Shown: positions 54,866-63,281, counted from the stretch's first letter. The stretch is 64,000 bases of DNA from Mesonia algae (GCF_003253545.1 NZ_QKYV01000005.1:124001-188000), one strand, 5' to 3'. Notes: a model not told the origin generated them from the sequence alone. Numbers and translations are program-made.

Positions 54866-54896
54866 CAAATATAGTATTATTTACTTATCGAACAAA
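54866..54896 (-). promoter_or_regulatory. Complete promoter (TTTG-N19-TATATTTG) of tRNA-Met
   Basis: -7 box TATATTTG at 54866-54873 and -33 TTTG at 54893-54896 on the minus strand. It repeats the arrangement of the tRNA-Leu promoter. Confidence 0.7.
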
Positions 54897-54981
54897 TAAG
54901 TTTTCAAAAAATAAAAAATTAATATTTAGCTTTCTATTTAGGAAAGAATATATATATTGCCTTTCAACAAATAATAGGTTT

Positions 54982-55380
54982 ATGAGTACAAAAGTTAAAT
55001 ACGAGATGGAGTTTCCTATACAGGTCTCACCATCGTTATTATATCAATATATATCGACCCCTTCTGGGTTAAGTGAATGGTTTGCAGATAACGTTAACTC
55101 TAGAGGAGAAGTCTTTACTTTTATCTGGGAAGGAAGCGAAGAAAAAGCCAAATTATTAAGTAAAAAAAGTGGTGAGCGTATTAAATTAAGATGGCTTGCC
55201 GATGAGGAAGAAGGAGAAAGCTATTTCTTTGAAATGCGTATACAGGTAGATGAAATCACCAAAGATGTTTCTTTAATGATTACCGATTATGCTGAAGATG
55301 ACGAAGATGAAATTAAAGAAGGAAAAATGTTGTGGGATAATATGGTTTCAGATTTAAAACATGTCGTAGGATCGGTTTAA
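54982..55380 (+). CDS. START-like (SRPBCC/AHSA1-type) domain protein
   Basis: The protein has 132 residues with no signal peptide. The N-terminal EFPIQVSPSLLYQYISTPSGLSEWFADNV is the classic start of a Bet v1/SRPBCC fold. The C-terminal helix WDNMVSDLKHVVGS closes the ligand cavity. Ligand unknown; the family is conserved across Bacteroidota. A terminator hairpin follows at 55407-55438. Confidence 0.82.
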   Translation: MSTKVKYEMEFPIQVSPSLLYQYISTPSGLSEWFADNVNSRGEVFTFIWEGSEEKAKLLSKKSGERIKLRWLADEEEGESYFFEMRIQVDEITKDVSLMITDYAEDDEDEIKEGKMLWDNMVSDLKHVVGSV

Positions 55381-55399
55381 AAAATCATTTTATTTAAAG

Positions 55400-55407
55400 T
55401 ATATTTG
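55400..55407 (+). promoter_or_regulatory. -7 promoter box (TATATTTG) for the aminotransferase gene, overlapping a terminator
   Basis: Exact TAnnTTTG. Transcription would start near 55414, inside the 5' arm of the terminator hairpin, so messages from this promoter should not form the hairpin. Confidence 0.55.
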
Positions 55408-55438
55408 CCTCAATTTTACACAAAATTGAGGCTTTTTT
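55407..55438 (+). terminator. Terminator after the START-like gene
   Basis: Perfect 11-base arms GCCTCAATTTT / AAAATTGAGGC, ACAC loop and six T. The ATG of the next gene follows the last T directly. Confidence 0.88.
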
Positions 55439-56284
55439 ATGATTAATTATAACGGAAAAATAGTATCGCCAAAAGAGGCAAGCTTATCTATAGATAATAG
55501 AGGTTACCAGTATGGTGATGCGCTTTTTGAAACTTTACGAGTAATTAATGGTAAAATCATGTTCTGGGAAGACCATTACTTTCGTTTAATGGCTTCTATG
55601 CGAATTTTGCGTATGGAGATTCCCATGTCTTTTTCTCCAGAATTCTTAGAAGAAGAAATTCTTAATTGTGTAAAAGAAAATCATTTAGAAAACGACTCTG
55701 CACGGGTTAAGATAAACGTTCATCGTCTTCCAGGTGGTTTATATCTTCCGCAGCAGCGAGAGATTGGTTATCTTATTACAGTTAGCTCTTTGCAGTCTCC
55801 ATTTTACATAGAAAATGAGTCGGCACACGAAGTAGAATTGTTTAAAGATCATTATGTAAATAGTGGATTGCTTTCTACTCTTAAAAGCAACAACAGGATT
55901 ATAAATGTTTTAGGAAGCATTTTTGCCGAAGAAAACGGATATGATAATTGTTTACTGCTCAATGAGAAAAAATCTGTAGTAGAAGCGCTTAACGGAAATA
56001 TCTTTTTAGTGAAAGGAGATGTGATAAAAACGCCGCCTTTGTCTGATGGTTGCCTTAACGGAATTATAAGAAAAAACCTGATATCAATTATTGGTAAACT
56101 TGAAGATTGGGATTTAAAAGAAGAAAGCATTTCTCCTTTCGAACTCCAAAAAGCCGATGAAATATTTATTACCAATAGTATTGTAGGTATTCAGTCGATT
56201 ACAAAGTATAGAAAGAAAGAGTATGTTTCCGCGAAAGCGAATAATTTACGAGCAAAACTAAATACGCATGCACGTTTAGGTTAG
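55439..56284 (+). CDS. Class IV aminotransferase fold enzyme (4-amino-4-deoxychorismate lyase / branched-chain aminotransferase-like)
   Basis: The protein has 281 residues of the PLP fold type IV. NRGYQYGDALFETLRVINGKIMFWEDHYFRL is the typical N-terminal part. The PLP Lys is expected in STLKSNNRI, and FITNSIVGIQSI forms the cofactor phosphate site. The size and the LFETLRV start suit PabC in folate synthesis as well as IlvE. A palindrome copy at 56226-56239 encodes S-A-K-A. Its stop codon overlaps the convergent algH stop by 4 bases. Confidence 0.82.
   Translation: MINYNGKIVSPKEASLSIDNRGYQYGDALFETLRVINGKIMFWEDHYFRLMASMRILRMEIPMSFSPEFLEEEILNCVKENHLENDSARVKINVHRLPGGLYLPQQREIGYLITVSSLQSPFYIENESAHEVELFKDHYVNSGLLSTLKSNNRIINVLGSIFAEENGYDNCLLLNEKKSVVEALNGNIFLVKGDVIKTPPLSDGCLNGIIRKNLISIIGKLEDWDLKEESISPFELQKADEIFITNSIVGIQSITKYRKKEYVSAKANNLRAKLNTHARLG
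56226..56239. repeat. Dispersed in-frame palindrome, copy (SAKA form)
   Basis: TTTCCGCGAAAGCG, encoding S-A-K-A near the end of the class IV aminotransferase gene. Confidence 0.75.
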
Positions 56285-56841
56285 TTATAACTAGGGTTTT
56301 CTGGAGCATTAGACCAAATAAGGTATTCGCCTCCCAATTCTTCCAGTTTCTCTTTCCAGAAGTTATTATAACTCTTTTCTAGAACGTCTTCTTGAGTATA
56401 TTGATTGATTAAAATCCAAGCTTTGGCTGCTAATTCTTCTTCTAGTTGATTCGTATCCCAACCAGAATAGCCTAAGAAAAACTTAATTTCTTTTTCGGTA
56501 ATTAGGTCTTTCTCAATTAACTTTTTTACAGCCTCAAAATTTCCTCCCCAATATATTCCTTCAGCAATCTCTATACTATCTGGAATTAAGCTAGGGACTT
56601 TATGTATAAAATATAAATTGTCTTGTTCTACAGGACCTCCATTATAAACTAGAAAATCTTTCTTTATATCTGGAATAAGTTCACTAAGGTTATGCTCTAA
56701 AGCTTTATTTAAAATAAAACCGATAGATCCTTCTTCACTATGATCTGCTAAAAGAATCACAGAACGGTTAAAAGAAATGTCTCCGATAATAGATGGCTCG
56801 GCAACCATTAAGATGCCTTTTTTTGGTTTTAGTTCTGTCAA
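56281..56841 (-). CDS. YqgE/AlgH family protein
   Basis: The protein has 186 residues. KKGILMVAEPSIIGDISFNRSVILLADHSEEGSIGFILNKAL and VYNGGPVEQDNLYFIHK are clear YqgE/AlgH signatures, followed by FFLGYSGWDTNQLEEEL. It is cytoplasmic and of unknown biochemical function despite the historical alginate label. It is read from the minus strand downstream of the HU gene but separated by a terminator. Confidence 0.92.
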   Translation of the reverse strand: MTELKPKKGILMVAEPSIIGDISFNRSVILLADHSEEGSIGFILNKALEHNLSELIPDIKKDFLVYNGGPVEQDNLYFIHKVPSLIPDSIEIAEGIYWGGNFEAVKKLIEKDLITEKEIKFFLGYSGWDTNQLEEELAAKAWILINQYTQEDVLEKSYNNFWKEKLEELGGEYLIWSNAPENPSYN

Positions 56842-56903
56842 AGTGTAAAGTTATTTACTTAAAAATAATTTAAAATTTTTAGAAGAGCAAAATTTTCAAC
56901 AAA

Positions 56904-56928
56904 AAAAGACCCTATAAAAGGGTCTTTT
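56904..56928 (-). terminator. Terminator after the HU gene
   Basis: Arms AAAAGACCC / GGGTCTTTT around a seven-base loop, with a T run on the minus strand. Confidence 0.85.
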
Positions 56929-56948
56929 AATTTATCTATAAAGATTTC

Positions 56949-57221
56949 TTAGTTTACAGACTTCTGTAAATCTGAACCTGCCTTAAATTTAACTACATTT
57001 TTTGCAGCAATTTTAATTGTCTTTCCAGTTTGAGGGTTTCTTCCTTCACGAGCAGCTCTTTTAGAAACTGACCAAGATCCAAATCCTACTAGAGATACTC
57101 TGTCTCCTTTTTTCAAAGATCCTTCTACGTTTTCTAAGAAAGATTCTAATGCTTTTTTAGCAGCTGCTTTAGAGATTCCAGCATCTTCTGCCATAGAATC
57201 AATTAAATTTGTTTTGTTCAT
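56949..57221 (-). CDS. HU family DNA-binding protein
   Basis: The protein has 90 residues, the standard HU length. MNKTNLIDSMAEDAGISKAAAKKAL is the helical dimer part, GDRVSLVGFGSWSV the saddle, and GRNPQTGKTIKIAAKN the DNA-intercalating arm with its Pro. It is a nucleoid architectural protein. It has its own promoter box at 57269-57276 and a leader of about 40 bases. Confidence 0.96.
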   Translation of the reverse strand: MNKTNLIDSMAEDAGISKAAAKKALESFLENVEGSLKKGDRVSLVGFGSWSVSKRAAREGRNPQTGKTIKIAAKNVVKFKAGSDLQKSVN

Positions 57222-57268
57222 AATTTTTGTTTTAAACTAATTGTTGGTTAAACATGTATTCGTCACTA

Positions 57269-57298
57269 CAAATTTATACGCTTTTACCTTTCATGCAA
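57269..57298 (-). promoter_or_regulatory. Promoter of the HU gene (TAAATTTG -7 box, TTG -33)
   Basis: -7 box TAAATTTG at 57269-57276 and TTG at 57296-57298 on the minus strand, 19 bases apart. Confidence 0.5.
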
Positions 57299-57403
57299 GT
57301 AATAGCAGGGGAAATGCATTAGATTGTTAATAACTTTGGTTAATTGTTGATAAATCTAGCTTGTTTTTGTGGAAATTTATGCAATCCTAGTCTTTTCAGG
57401 GCT

Positions 57404-58351
57404 TCACAGCATTTTTGCATTTTCCATAAATTGGTAGCCATTCAACAGGTCTTTTGTTTTCATTTTTCTTTTTCCTGGAAGTTGCAATTCTTCTATTTTG
57501 ATAAAACCGTCTATAGTGGCAATGAGAAGCTGTTTTTCTACAAGAGAAATTTTTCCTAACTCTAAATTGTGTTTTTCTAAAGTATAGCCTGCCTGTTGAA
57601 TTTTACATCGCAATACTTCTTCTCCATTTTCTAATTGTGTCCAAGCCACAGGGTAAGGACTTAAACCTCTTATATGATTGTAAATCTCTTTGGTAGATTT
57701 AGTCCAATTTATTTTGGTGTTTTCATTGACCAACTTATAGGCTGTTTTTAAGTCTGCAGACTCATTTTGCTTTTTTAATTCTACATTTCCACTTTCAATG
57801 ATTTGTAAGGTTTCTACGACTAAATTCGCTCCCTCGTGCATTAATTTATCATGAAGAGTTCCTGCGTTGTCTTTTTCGTCTATATCTAGCTCTTTACTCA
57901 AAATTACCGATCCCGTATCAATCTTTTCATCAATAAAAAAAGTGGTCACTCCAGTAGTAGTTTCACCATTAATGATAGCCCAATTAATGGGAGCAGCACC
58001 TCTATATTGAGGAAGCAGAGAAGCATGTAAATTAAATGTACCGTGGGTAGGGAAGTTCCAAACCTTTTTAGGAAGCATCCTAAAAGCAACTACAATATTT
58101 AGATTTGGCTGTAGCCGATTTAAATCTTCTTGAAAATCATCAGACTTTAAATTGGTAGGTTGTAATACTTCTATACCTTTTTCTTCGGCAAAAAGCTTAA
58201 CAGCAGATTTTCTTAATTTTTGACCTCTACCAGCTGGTTTGTCTGGAGCGGTAACTACACCTACAACAGTATAATTTTCTTGAATAATTTTATCTAAAAT
58301 GGTTACGGCGAACTCTGGAGTTCCCATAAAAAGAATACGTAAAGGTGTCAT
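57404..58351 (-). CDS. fmt: Methionyl-tRNA formyltransferase
   Basis: The protein has 315 residues. RILFMGTPEFAVTILDKI starts the formyltransferase fold, NLHASLLPQYRGAAPINWAI holds the catalytic His and the SLLP loop, and a C-terminal OB-like domain follows (about 210-315). It formylates initiator tRNA. It overlaps recQ by 4 bases and is translated behind it. Confidence 0.96.
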   Translation of the reverse strand: MTPLRILFMGTPEFAVTILDKIIQENYTVVGVVTAPDKPAGRGQKLRKSAVKLFAEEKGIEVLQPTNLKSDDFQEDLNRLQPNLNIVVAFRMLPKKVWNFPTHGTFNLHASLLPQYRGAAPINWAIINGETTTGVTTFFIDEKIDTGSVILSKELDIDEKDNAGTLHDKLMHEGANLVVETLQIIESGNVELKKQNESADLKTAYKLVNENTKINWTKSTKEIYNHIRGLSPYPVAWTQLENGEEVLRCKIQQAGYTLEKHNLELGKISLVEKQLLIATIDGFIKIEELQLPGKRKMKTKDLLNGYQFMENAKML

Positions 58352-60249
58352 TTTTTTAATTTAATAATATTATTACTGCTAATTGAAATTATTTTTTTGT
58401 CGAGCATCGCTCTTAAGATGTAAATGGTATCTTCTTCTTTAGCTTTAATTTGCGGAACTATTTCTTTTAAATTACAGTCTTGCTGATTTAAGATAGCTAG
58501 AATTTGCTGGTAAATATCGTTATAAACTCTTTTTGTTTGCTTTTTCTTTCGCTGAAGACAAACAGAACATTTTCCGCACTCCTCTAATTCGCTTTCACCA
58601 AAGTAAGCTAATAATTGGATTACCTTACATTGATCATTTGAACTTACAAAAGAGGTTACCGCTTTTATTTTTTCTTCTTTTAATTGATATTGTTGCTTTA
58701 TGTATTTAGAAATCGGGTTTATAGTGATGTCGTCCTCTCTAGGAACCAAAAATACTAAGCTGGTGTCTTGATTAGCGATACTTAAATCAATTATTTTTTC
58801 TTTAGCTAAGTGTTCTAGTCTACTTTTAATAATGTCGGGGGAAACCTCAGATTTTTCACTCAGTTTTTCAACTGAAAAACTAGTCTTATGTTCAAAAAAA
58901 CCACCTTTTAATCTAAAAAGTGTTTTTAAAATTTGTTCATATTGCGGGTTTCTCTCCAAAAAATAAAAAACCTGTTTACTTGAGATTAAAAACTGAAGCG
59001 AGGTTTTTTGAGAAAATTCTTTGGTAAGTTTTAAAATACCTACTCGATCTAATAATTCTAAACTATTAAAAGTAATAGCTGTAGGGAGTTGATAGTTTTT
59101 ACAAAAATCAATAAAATTAAAATTGTGTTCCGTTTGTTCTCCTTCTCCATAAGCAATTGAGAAGTAGGAGTTTAATTTTTTATAAACTAATTTAACGCTT
59201 TTTATAGTGGGAATATGTTTTAAAAATTGATTTTCGAGCAATAGAAAGTCATGGTCGTTATAGAGTAGGAGGGAAGTTGCGTTTTCTCCATTTCTACCTG
59301 CTCTTCCTGCTTCTTGAAAAAAACTTTCTAAACTTTCTGGGAGGTGAAAATGAATTACGTTTTGAACATTTTCTTTATCTATCCCCATTCCAAAAGCTGT
59401 CGTAGCGATCATCACTTTAAAATCTTCTTTTAGCCAGTTTTCTAATAATTGATCTTTCTTAGAGGTTTCTAATCCGCCATGATAAGCATCAGCAGAAATT
59501 TGATTTTGTTGTAAGGTTTCTTTTAACTGGAGGGTCGCTTTCCTGTTTCTTACGTAAATAATACTCGGTCCTGTATTCTTTTTTAAAAATGTAAGGAGTT
59601 GATGAGTTTTATCTTCTTCATTTTTTACAAGAAACTGAATATTATTCCGCTTAAAGCTATATTTAAAAACATTTTTAGAATCTATATTCAGTGTTTTTAA
59701 AATATCTTTTTGTACCTGTTGAGTAGCGGTTGCTGTTAAAGCAATTACGGGAATGTTGGGATGAATTTCTTGTAAAATACTTACTCTTCGGTAAGAAGGT
59801 CTAAAATCATGTCCCCACTCAGATATGCAATGGGCTTCATCTACAGCAATTAGATTTACGTTCATCTTTGCAATTCTTTCTTGCACTAAATCTTGCTGTA
59901 GGCGTTCGGGAGAAAGGTAAAGAAACTTATAGTTTCCGTAGATACAATTATCTAATAGCGTGTCAAGATCTTTGTAAGAAGTTCCACTTTTTAGCATTAA
60001 AGATTTAATGCCTTTAGAATTAAGGTTTTGTACTTGATCTTGCATTAAAGCGATAAGTGGAGAAATGACAATACAAATCCCTTCTTTTATAAGCGCAGGA
60101 ACCTGAAAACAAATAGACTTACCACCTCCTGTAGGTAATAAGGCTAAGCAATTATTTCCCGTTAATACGTGATTTATAATTTGTTTTTGTGCAGGTTTAA
60201 AGCTAGAAAAACCCCAATAACTCTGTAATATGTCTTCAGGGGTTTGCAT
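58348..60249 (-). CDS. recQ: ATP-dependent DNA helicase RecQ
   Basis: The protein has 633 residues. Helicase motifs are intact: LLPTGGGKSICFQVPAL (Walker A), DEAHCISEWGHDFRPSYR (DEAH), ALTATAT, ATTAFGMGIDKENVQ and QEAGRAGRNGENA. The zinc-binding segment has the Cys set of CGKCSVCLQRK. A winged-helix region lies ahead of it, and the HRDC domain is short or absent. It unwinds DNA in recombination and repair. The AAA gene upstream is 3 bases away, so the three genes form one operon with fmt. Confidence 0.92.
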   Translation of the reverse strand: MQTPEDILQSYWGFSSFKPAQKQIINHVLTGNNCLALLPTGGGKSICFQVPALIKEGICIVISPLIALMQDQVQNLNSKGIKSLMLKSGTSYKDLDTLLDNCIYGNYKFLYLSPERLQQDLVQERIAKMNVNLIAVDEAHCISEWGHDFRPSYRRVSILQEIHPNIPVIALTATATQQVQKDILKTLNIDSKNVFKYSFKRNNIQFLVKNEEDKTHQLLTFLKKNTGPSIIYVRNRKATLQLKETLQQNQISADAYHGGLETSKKDQLLENWLKEDFKVMIATTAFGMGIDKENVQNVIHFHLPESLESFFQEAGRAGRNGENATSLLLYNDHDFLLLENQFLKHIPTIKSVKLVYKKLNSYFSIAYGEGEQTEHNFNFIDFCKNYQLPTAITFNSLELLDRVGILKLTKEFSQKTSLQFLISSKQVFYFLERNPQYEQILKTLFRLKGGFFEHKTSFSVEKLSEKSEVSPDIIKSRLEHLAKEKIIDLSIANQDTSLVFLVPREDDITINPISKYIKQQYQLKEEKIKAVTSFVSSNDQCKVIQLLAYFGESELEECGKCSVCLQRKKKQTKRVYNDIYQQILAILNQQDCNLKEIVPQIKAKEEDTIYILRAMLDKKIISISSNNIIKLKK

Positions 60250-60252
60250 TAA

Positions 60253-60798
60253 TTACTCAGTTTTAGAATGTTTTAAAATAAACTCTACACGCTTTTCAAC
60301 GGAATCTTTAGGGACTTCAATTAAATTATAACCTAATTGAGTATAGGTACTAACAAGCTGTTGCTGAATTTTTTTTGCCTCCTCTAAGCTTTCATAGCGT
60401 TCGTTATCTGAAACATAGATATCATCCCAAATAGGAAGTAAAAAAACCTGATCGTAAGTATATTCTAAGTTAGCTTTTTCAAATTTTGAAGGGTATTTAT
60501 CCTCCTTATAATCTAAATAAGCGGTAATATCTGGAATTCCTCGATCTATAAAAACATAATTAGCATTAGTAAAATTGGCTTCTTGGTGTTGTTTAATTCT
60601 GCCTTCTAAGAGTAATTCGCTAAAACGCAAAGGTTCAGTTAAAAAAAGTTGTTGCGTACCTTCCTCTTGAGCCTTTAGGGTGATTTCTCTTGATATTTCT
60701 TGAAGACAATGGTAACCCATTTGTTCTAAAAGAGTTATGATTGATGATTTTCCTGTTGCAGGACCACCAATAATTAATATTTTTTGAGCCTTAGCCAT
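60253..60798 (-). CDS. AAA_28/NadR-like P-loop ATPase
   Basis: The protein has 181 residues. IGGPATGKSSIITLLEQMGY is the Walker A region, NYVFIDRGIPDITAYLDY the Walker B/switch region, and a nucleoside-kinase-like lid follows (YESLEEAKKIQQQL). The pattern fits the AAA_28 family, related to NadR ribosylnicotinamide kinases and thymidine-like kinases. The substrate is not known. It is the first gene before recQ and fmt. Confidence 0.8.
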   Translation of the reverse strand: MAKAQKILIIGGPATGKSSIITLLEQMGYHCLQEISREITLKAQEEGTQQLFLTEPLRFSELLLEGRIKQHQEANFTNANYVFIDRGIPDITAYLDYKEDKYPSKFEKANLEYTYDQVFLLPIWDDIYVSDNERYESLEEAKKIQQQLVSTYTQLGYNLIEVPKDSVEKRVEFILKHSKTE

Positions 60799-60809
60799 GA
60801 ATTCTTTTT

Positions 60810-60844
60810 TTTGGCAATTTAAAAAAATGAATGAAGTATCTTTG
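60810..60844 (+). promoter_or_regulatory. Promoter (TTTG -33, TATCTTTG -7) for the DUF493 gene
   Basis: -33 TTTG at 60810-60813 and -7 TATCTTTG at 60837-60844, 23 bases apart. They lie 21 bases before the ATG at 60866. Upstream in-frame ATG codons fall inside the promoter and are not used. Confidence 0.65.
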
Positions 60845-60865
60845 TTTTTAAAAGATATAAAATTT

Positions 60866-61159
60866 ATGAGTTCAAATAAAGAGCGTGATGACTTTTATAA
60901 AAAATTAAAAGTTAAATTAGAAGAAACAGCCCAATGGCCTAGTGAATATTTATATAAATTTATCGTGCCTTCTAGTCCAAAAAAAATAGCCGAAATAGAA
61001 AACATTTTTGATAATATGGGAGCTGTTATAACTACAAAAGAATCTTCTAAGGGTACTTATACAAGCGTTTCTATTAACGTTAAAATGAAAAGTCCAGATA
61101 CGGTTATAGAAAAATATATAGAAGTAGGAGAAAAGGTAGAAGGAGTAATTTCTCTATAA
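60866..61159 (+). CDS. DUF493 (YbeD-like) family protein
   Basis: The protein has 97 residues from the ATG at 60866. The ferredoxin-like fold shows WPSEYLYKFIVPSSPKKIAEIENIF and TTKESSKGTYTSVSINVKMKSPDTV, both diagnostic of DUF493. In E. coli YbeD, the family has been linked to ACT-like regulatory folds; the function here is unknown. It is divergent from the AAA ATPase gene. Confidence 0.87.
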   Translation: MSSNKERDDFYKKLKVKLEETAQWPSEYLYKFIVPSSPKKIAEIENIFDNMGAVITTKESSKGTYTSVSINVKMKSPDTVIEKYIEVGEKVEGVISL

Positions 61160-61273
61160 ATTTATTTTTTTTCTTAAAAGTATAAGGTAGTAGCTAATTA
61201 TTTGTTATTTTGCAAGCGTTATAAGCTAGACACTACAGCTTCAACAATATTTATACCTATATAATTTTCAATT

Positions 61274-61936
61274 TTGATATACGATTTAGAATACAACTCA
61301 GAAAGGAGTAAACTTTTTATTCCAGAATATGGCAGACATATTCAAAAAATGGTAGAACATGCGATAAGCATAGAAGATGATAAAGAAAGAAACGAAGTAG
61401 CTAAATCTATCATTGCTGTGATGGGAAACTTAAACCCACATTTGCGCGATGTGCCAGATTTTCAGCATAAACTATGGGATCAGCTTTTTATTATTAGTGA
61501 TTTTAAGCTAAATGTAGATTCTCCATATCCTAAGCCTTCTAGAGAAAAACTTCAAGAAGCACCTTCTCCATTGGCATACCCTCAAAATTATCCTAAATAT
61601 CGTTTTTACGGAAATAATATCAAGACGATGATCGACGCTGCTTTAAAGTGGGAAGAAGGAGATTTAAAAGAGGCGCTTGTATTTAATATCGCTAATCATA
61701 TGAAAAAATGTTACCTTAATTGGAACCGAGATACGGTGGACGATAAGGTAATTTTTGATCATTTATTTGAATTAAGTGATGGTAAAATTAATTTGAATAA
61801 AAAAGAAGAAGACCTTACTGAAGCCTCAGATCTTATTCGAGGTAGTAACAGCAAACGTTACAGTAAACCATCATCTACTTCTGCAAAATCTACACATAAA
61901 AAAAATCATCGTAACCGTAGCCGTAAGCGCTACTAA
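61274..61936 (+). CDS. DUF4290 family protein, probable TTG start
   Basis: The protein has 220 residues if translation begins at TTG 61274. The first conserved residues (IYDLEYNSERSKLFIPEYGRHIQKM) precede the first ATG (about 61350), so an ATG start would cut the family signature. The C-terminus is a basic tail rich in Lys, Arg and Ser (about 190-220), suggesting RNA or ribosome contact. The family is confined to Bacteroidota and of unknown role. murA starts 15 bases after its stop, so the two are one transcript. Confidence 0.8.
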   Translation: MIYDLEYNSERSKLFIPEYGRHIQKMVEHAISIEDDKERNEVAKSIIAVMGNLNPHLRDVPDFQHKLWDQLFIISDFKLNVDSPYPKPSREKLQEAPSPLAYPQNYPKYRFYGNNIKTMIDAALKWEEGDLKEALVFNIANHMKKCYLNWNRDTVDDKVIFDHLFELSDGKINLNKKEEDLTEASDLIRGSNSKRYSKPSSTSAKSTHKKNHRNRSRKRY

Positions 61937-61950
61937 TTTTTTTATTACCT

Positions 61951-63261
61951 ATGGCTACTTTTCAAATTGAAGGAGGACATTCTCTAAAGGGAGAAATAAC
62001 TCCGCAAGGAGCGAAGAACGAAACCTTACAAATTCTTTGTGCAGTTCTATTAACTGATGATGAGGTTATCATTGAGAATATCCCAGATATTAGAGATGTA
62101 AATAAACTCATTGGTATTTTAGGTAATCTAGGCGTAAAAATCCAAAAATTAGGAAAAGGGAAATATTCTTTTATCAGCGATAAGCTTCACTTAGATTATT
62201 TAGAAAGTGAGTTGTTTAAAGAAGAAGGAAGTAGCTTAAGAGGTTCGATAATGATTGTAGGACCTTTGTTAGCTAAATATGGTAAGGGTTATATTCCGCG
62301 ACCTGGAGGAGATAAAATAGGGAGAAGAAGATTAGATACACATTTTGAAGGCTTTATAAAATTAGGAGCCAAATTTAGATATAATAAAGAAGAGCGTTTT
62401 TACGGAGTAGAAGCGCCTAAGGGCTTAAAAGGTACCTACATGCTCTTGGAAGAAGCATCGGTCACTGGTACAGCAAACATTTTAATGGCAGCTGTTTTAG
62501 CAAAAGGAATAACCACTATTTACAATGCAGCTTGCGAACCTTATTTACAACAGCTTTGTAGAATGTTGGTTTCTATGGGAGCTAAGATAAAAGGTATAGG
62601 TTCTAATCTTTTAGAAATTGAAGGAGTAGAAAAATTAAATGGTTGTACTCACAGAATTTTACCTGATATGATCGAAATAGGTTCATGGATAGGTTTAGCT
62701 GCTATGACCAAAAGTGAAATTACGATTAAAAATGTAAGCTGGGAGAATTTAGGTTTAATACCTAATACTTTTCGTAAATTAGGAATTACCATAGAGAAGA
62801 AAGGGGATGACTTATATGTTCCTGCCCATAAAGATGGGTATGAAGTACAAAGCTTTATTGATGGTTCGATTATGAATATTAGTGATGCTCCTTGGCCTGG
62901 TTTTACACCAGATTTATTGAGTATTATGTTAGTAGTGGCAACACAAGCTAGAGGAAGTGTGCTTATACATCAAAAAATGTTTGAAAGCCGACTTTTCTTT
63001 GTAGATAAATTAATAGATATGGGGGCTAAGATTATATTGTGTGATCCTCATAGAGCGACTATTATTGGTCATGACTTTAAATCTACTCTAAAGGCAACTA
63101 CTATGACAAGCCCAGATATTAGAGCTGGAATTTCATTACTAATTGCTGCACTCTCGGCAAAAGGAACTTCAACTATTCATAATATTGAACAGATTGATAG
63201 AGGTTACGAAAATATAGATGGAAGATTAAAAGCAATAGGAGCTAAAATTACAAGAATGTAA
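61951..63261 (+). CDS. murA: UDP-N-acetylglucosamine 1-carboxyvinyltransferase, Asp in place of the fosfomycin-target Cys
   Basis: The protein has 436 residues of the EPSP-synthase fold, complete from GHSLKGEITPQGAKNETLQIL (K22-N23 active-site pair) to the final GAKITRM. The catalytic loop reads RPGGDKIGRRRLD, so residue 121 is Asp (codon 62311-62313) where E. coli has Cys115. Asp at this site is natural in several lineages and prevents covalent fosfomycin attack. It makes UDP-GlcNAc enolpyruvate, the first committed step of peptidoglycan synthesis. Confidence 0.96.
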   Translation: MATFQIEGGHSLKGEITPQGAKNETLQILCAVLLTDDEVIIENIPDIRDVNKLIGILGNLGVKIQKLGKGKYSFISDKLHLDYLESELFKEEGSSLRGSIMIVGPLLAKYGKGYIPRPGGDKIGRRRLDTHFEGFIKLGAKFRYNKEERFYGVEAPKGLKGTYMLLEEASVTGTANILMAAVLAKGITTIYNAACEPYLQQLCRMLVSMGAKIKGIGSNLLEIEGVEKLNGCTHRILPDMIEIGSWIGLAAMTKSEITIKNVSWENLGLIPNTFRKLGITIEKKGDDLYVPAHKDGYEVQSFIDGSIMNISDAPWPGFTPDLLSIMLVVATQARGSVLIHQKMFESRLFFVDKLIDMGAKIILCDPHRATIIGHDFKSTLKATTMTSPDIRAGISLLIAALSAKGTSTIHNIEQIDRGYENIDGRLKAIGAKITRM

Positions 63262-63281
63262 TTTTTAGTAAACTCAATAAT

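Noticed and set aside
60797-60865. Longer N-terminus for the DUF493 protein
   Set aside because: The added codons overlap the -33 and -7 elements and are not part of the family.
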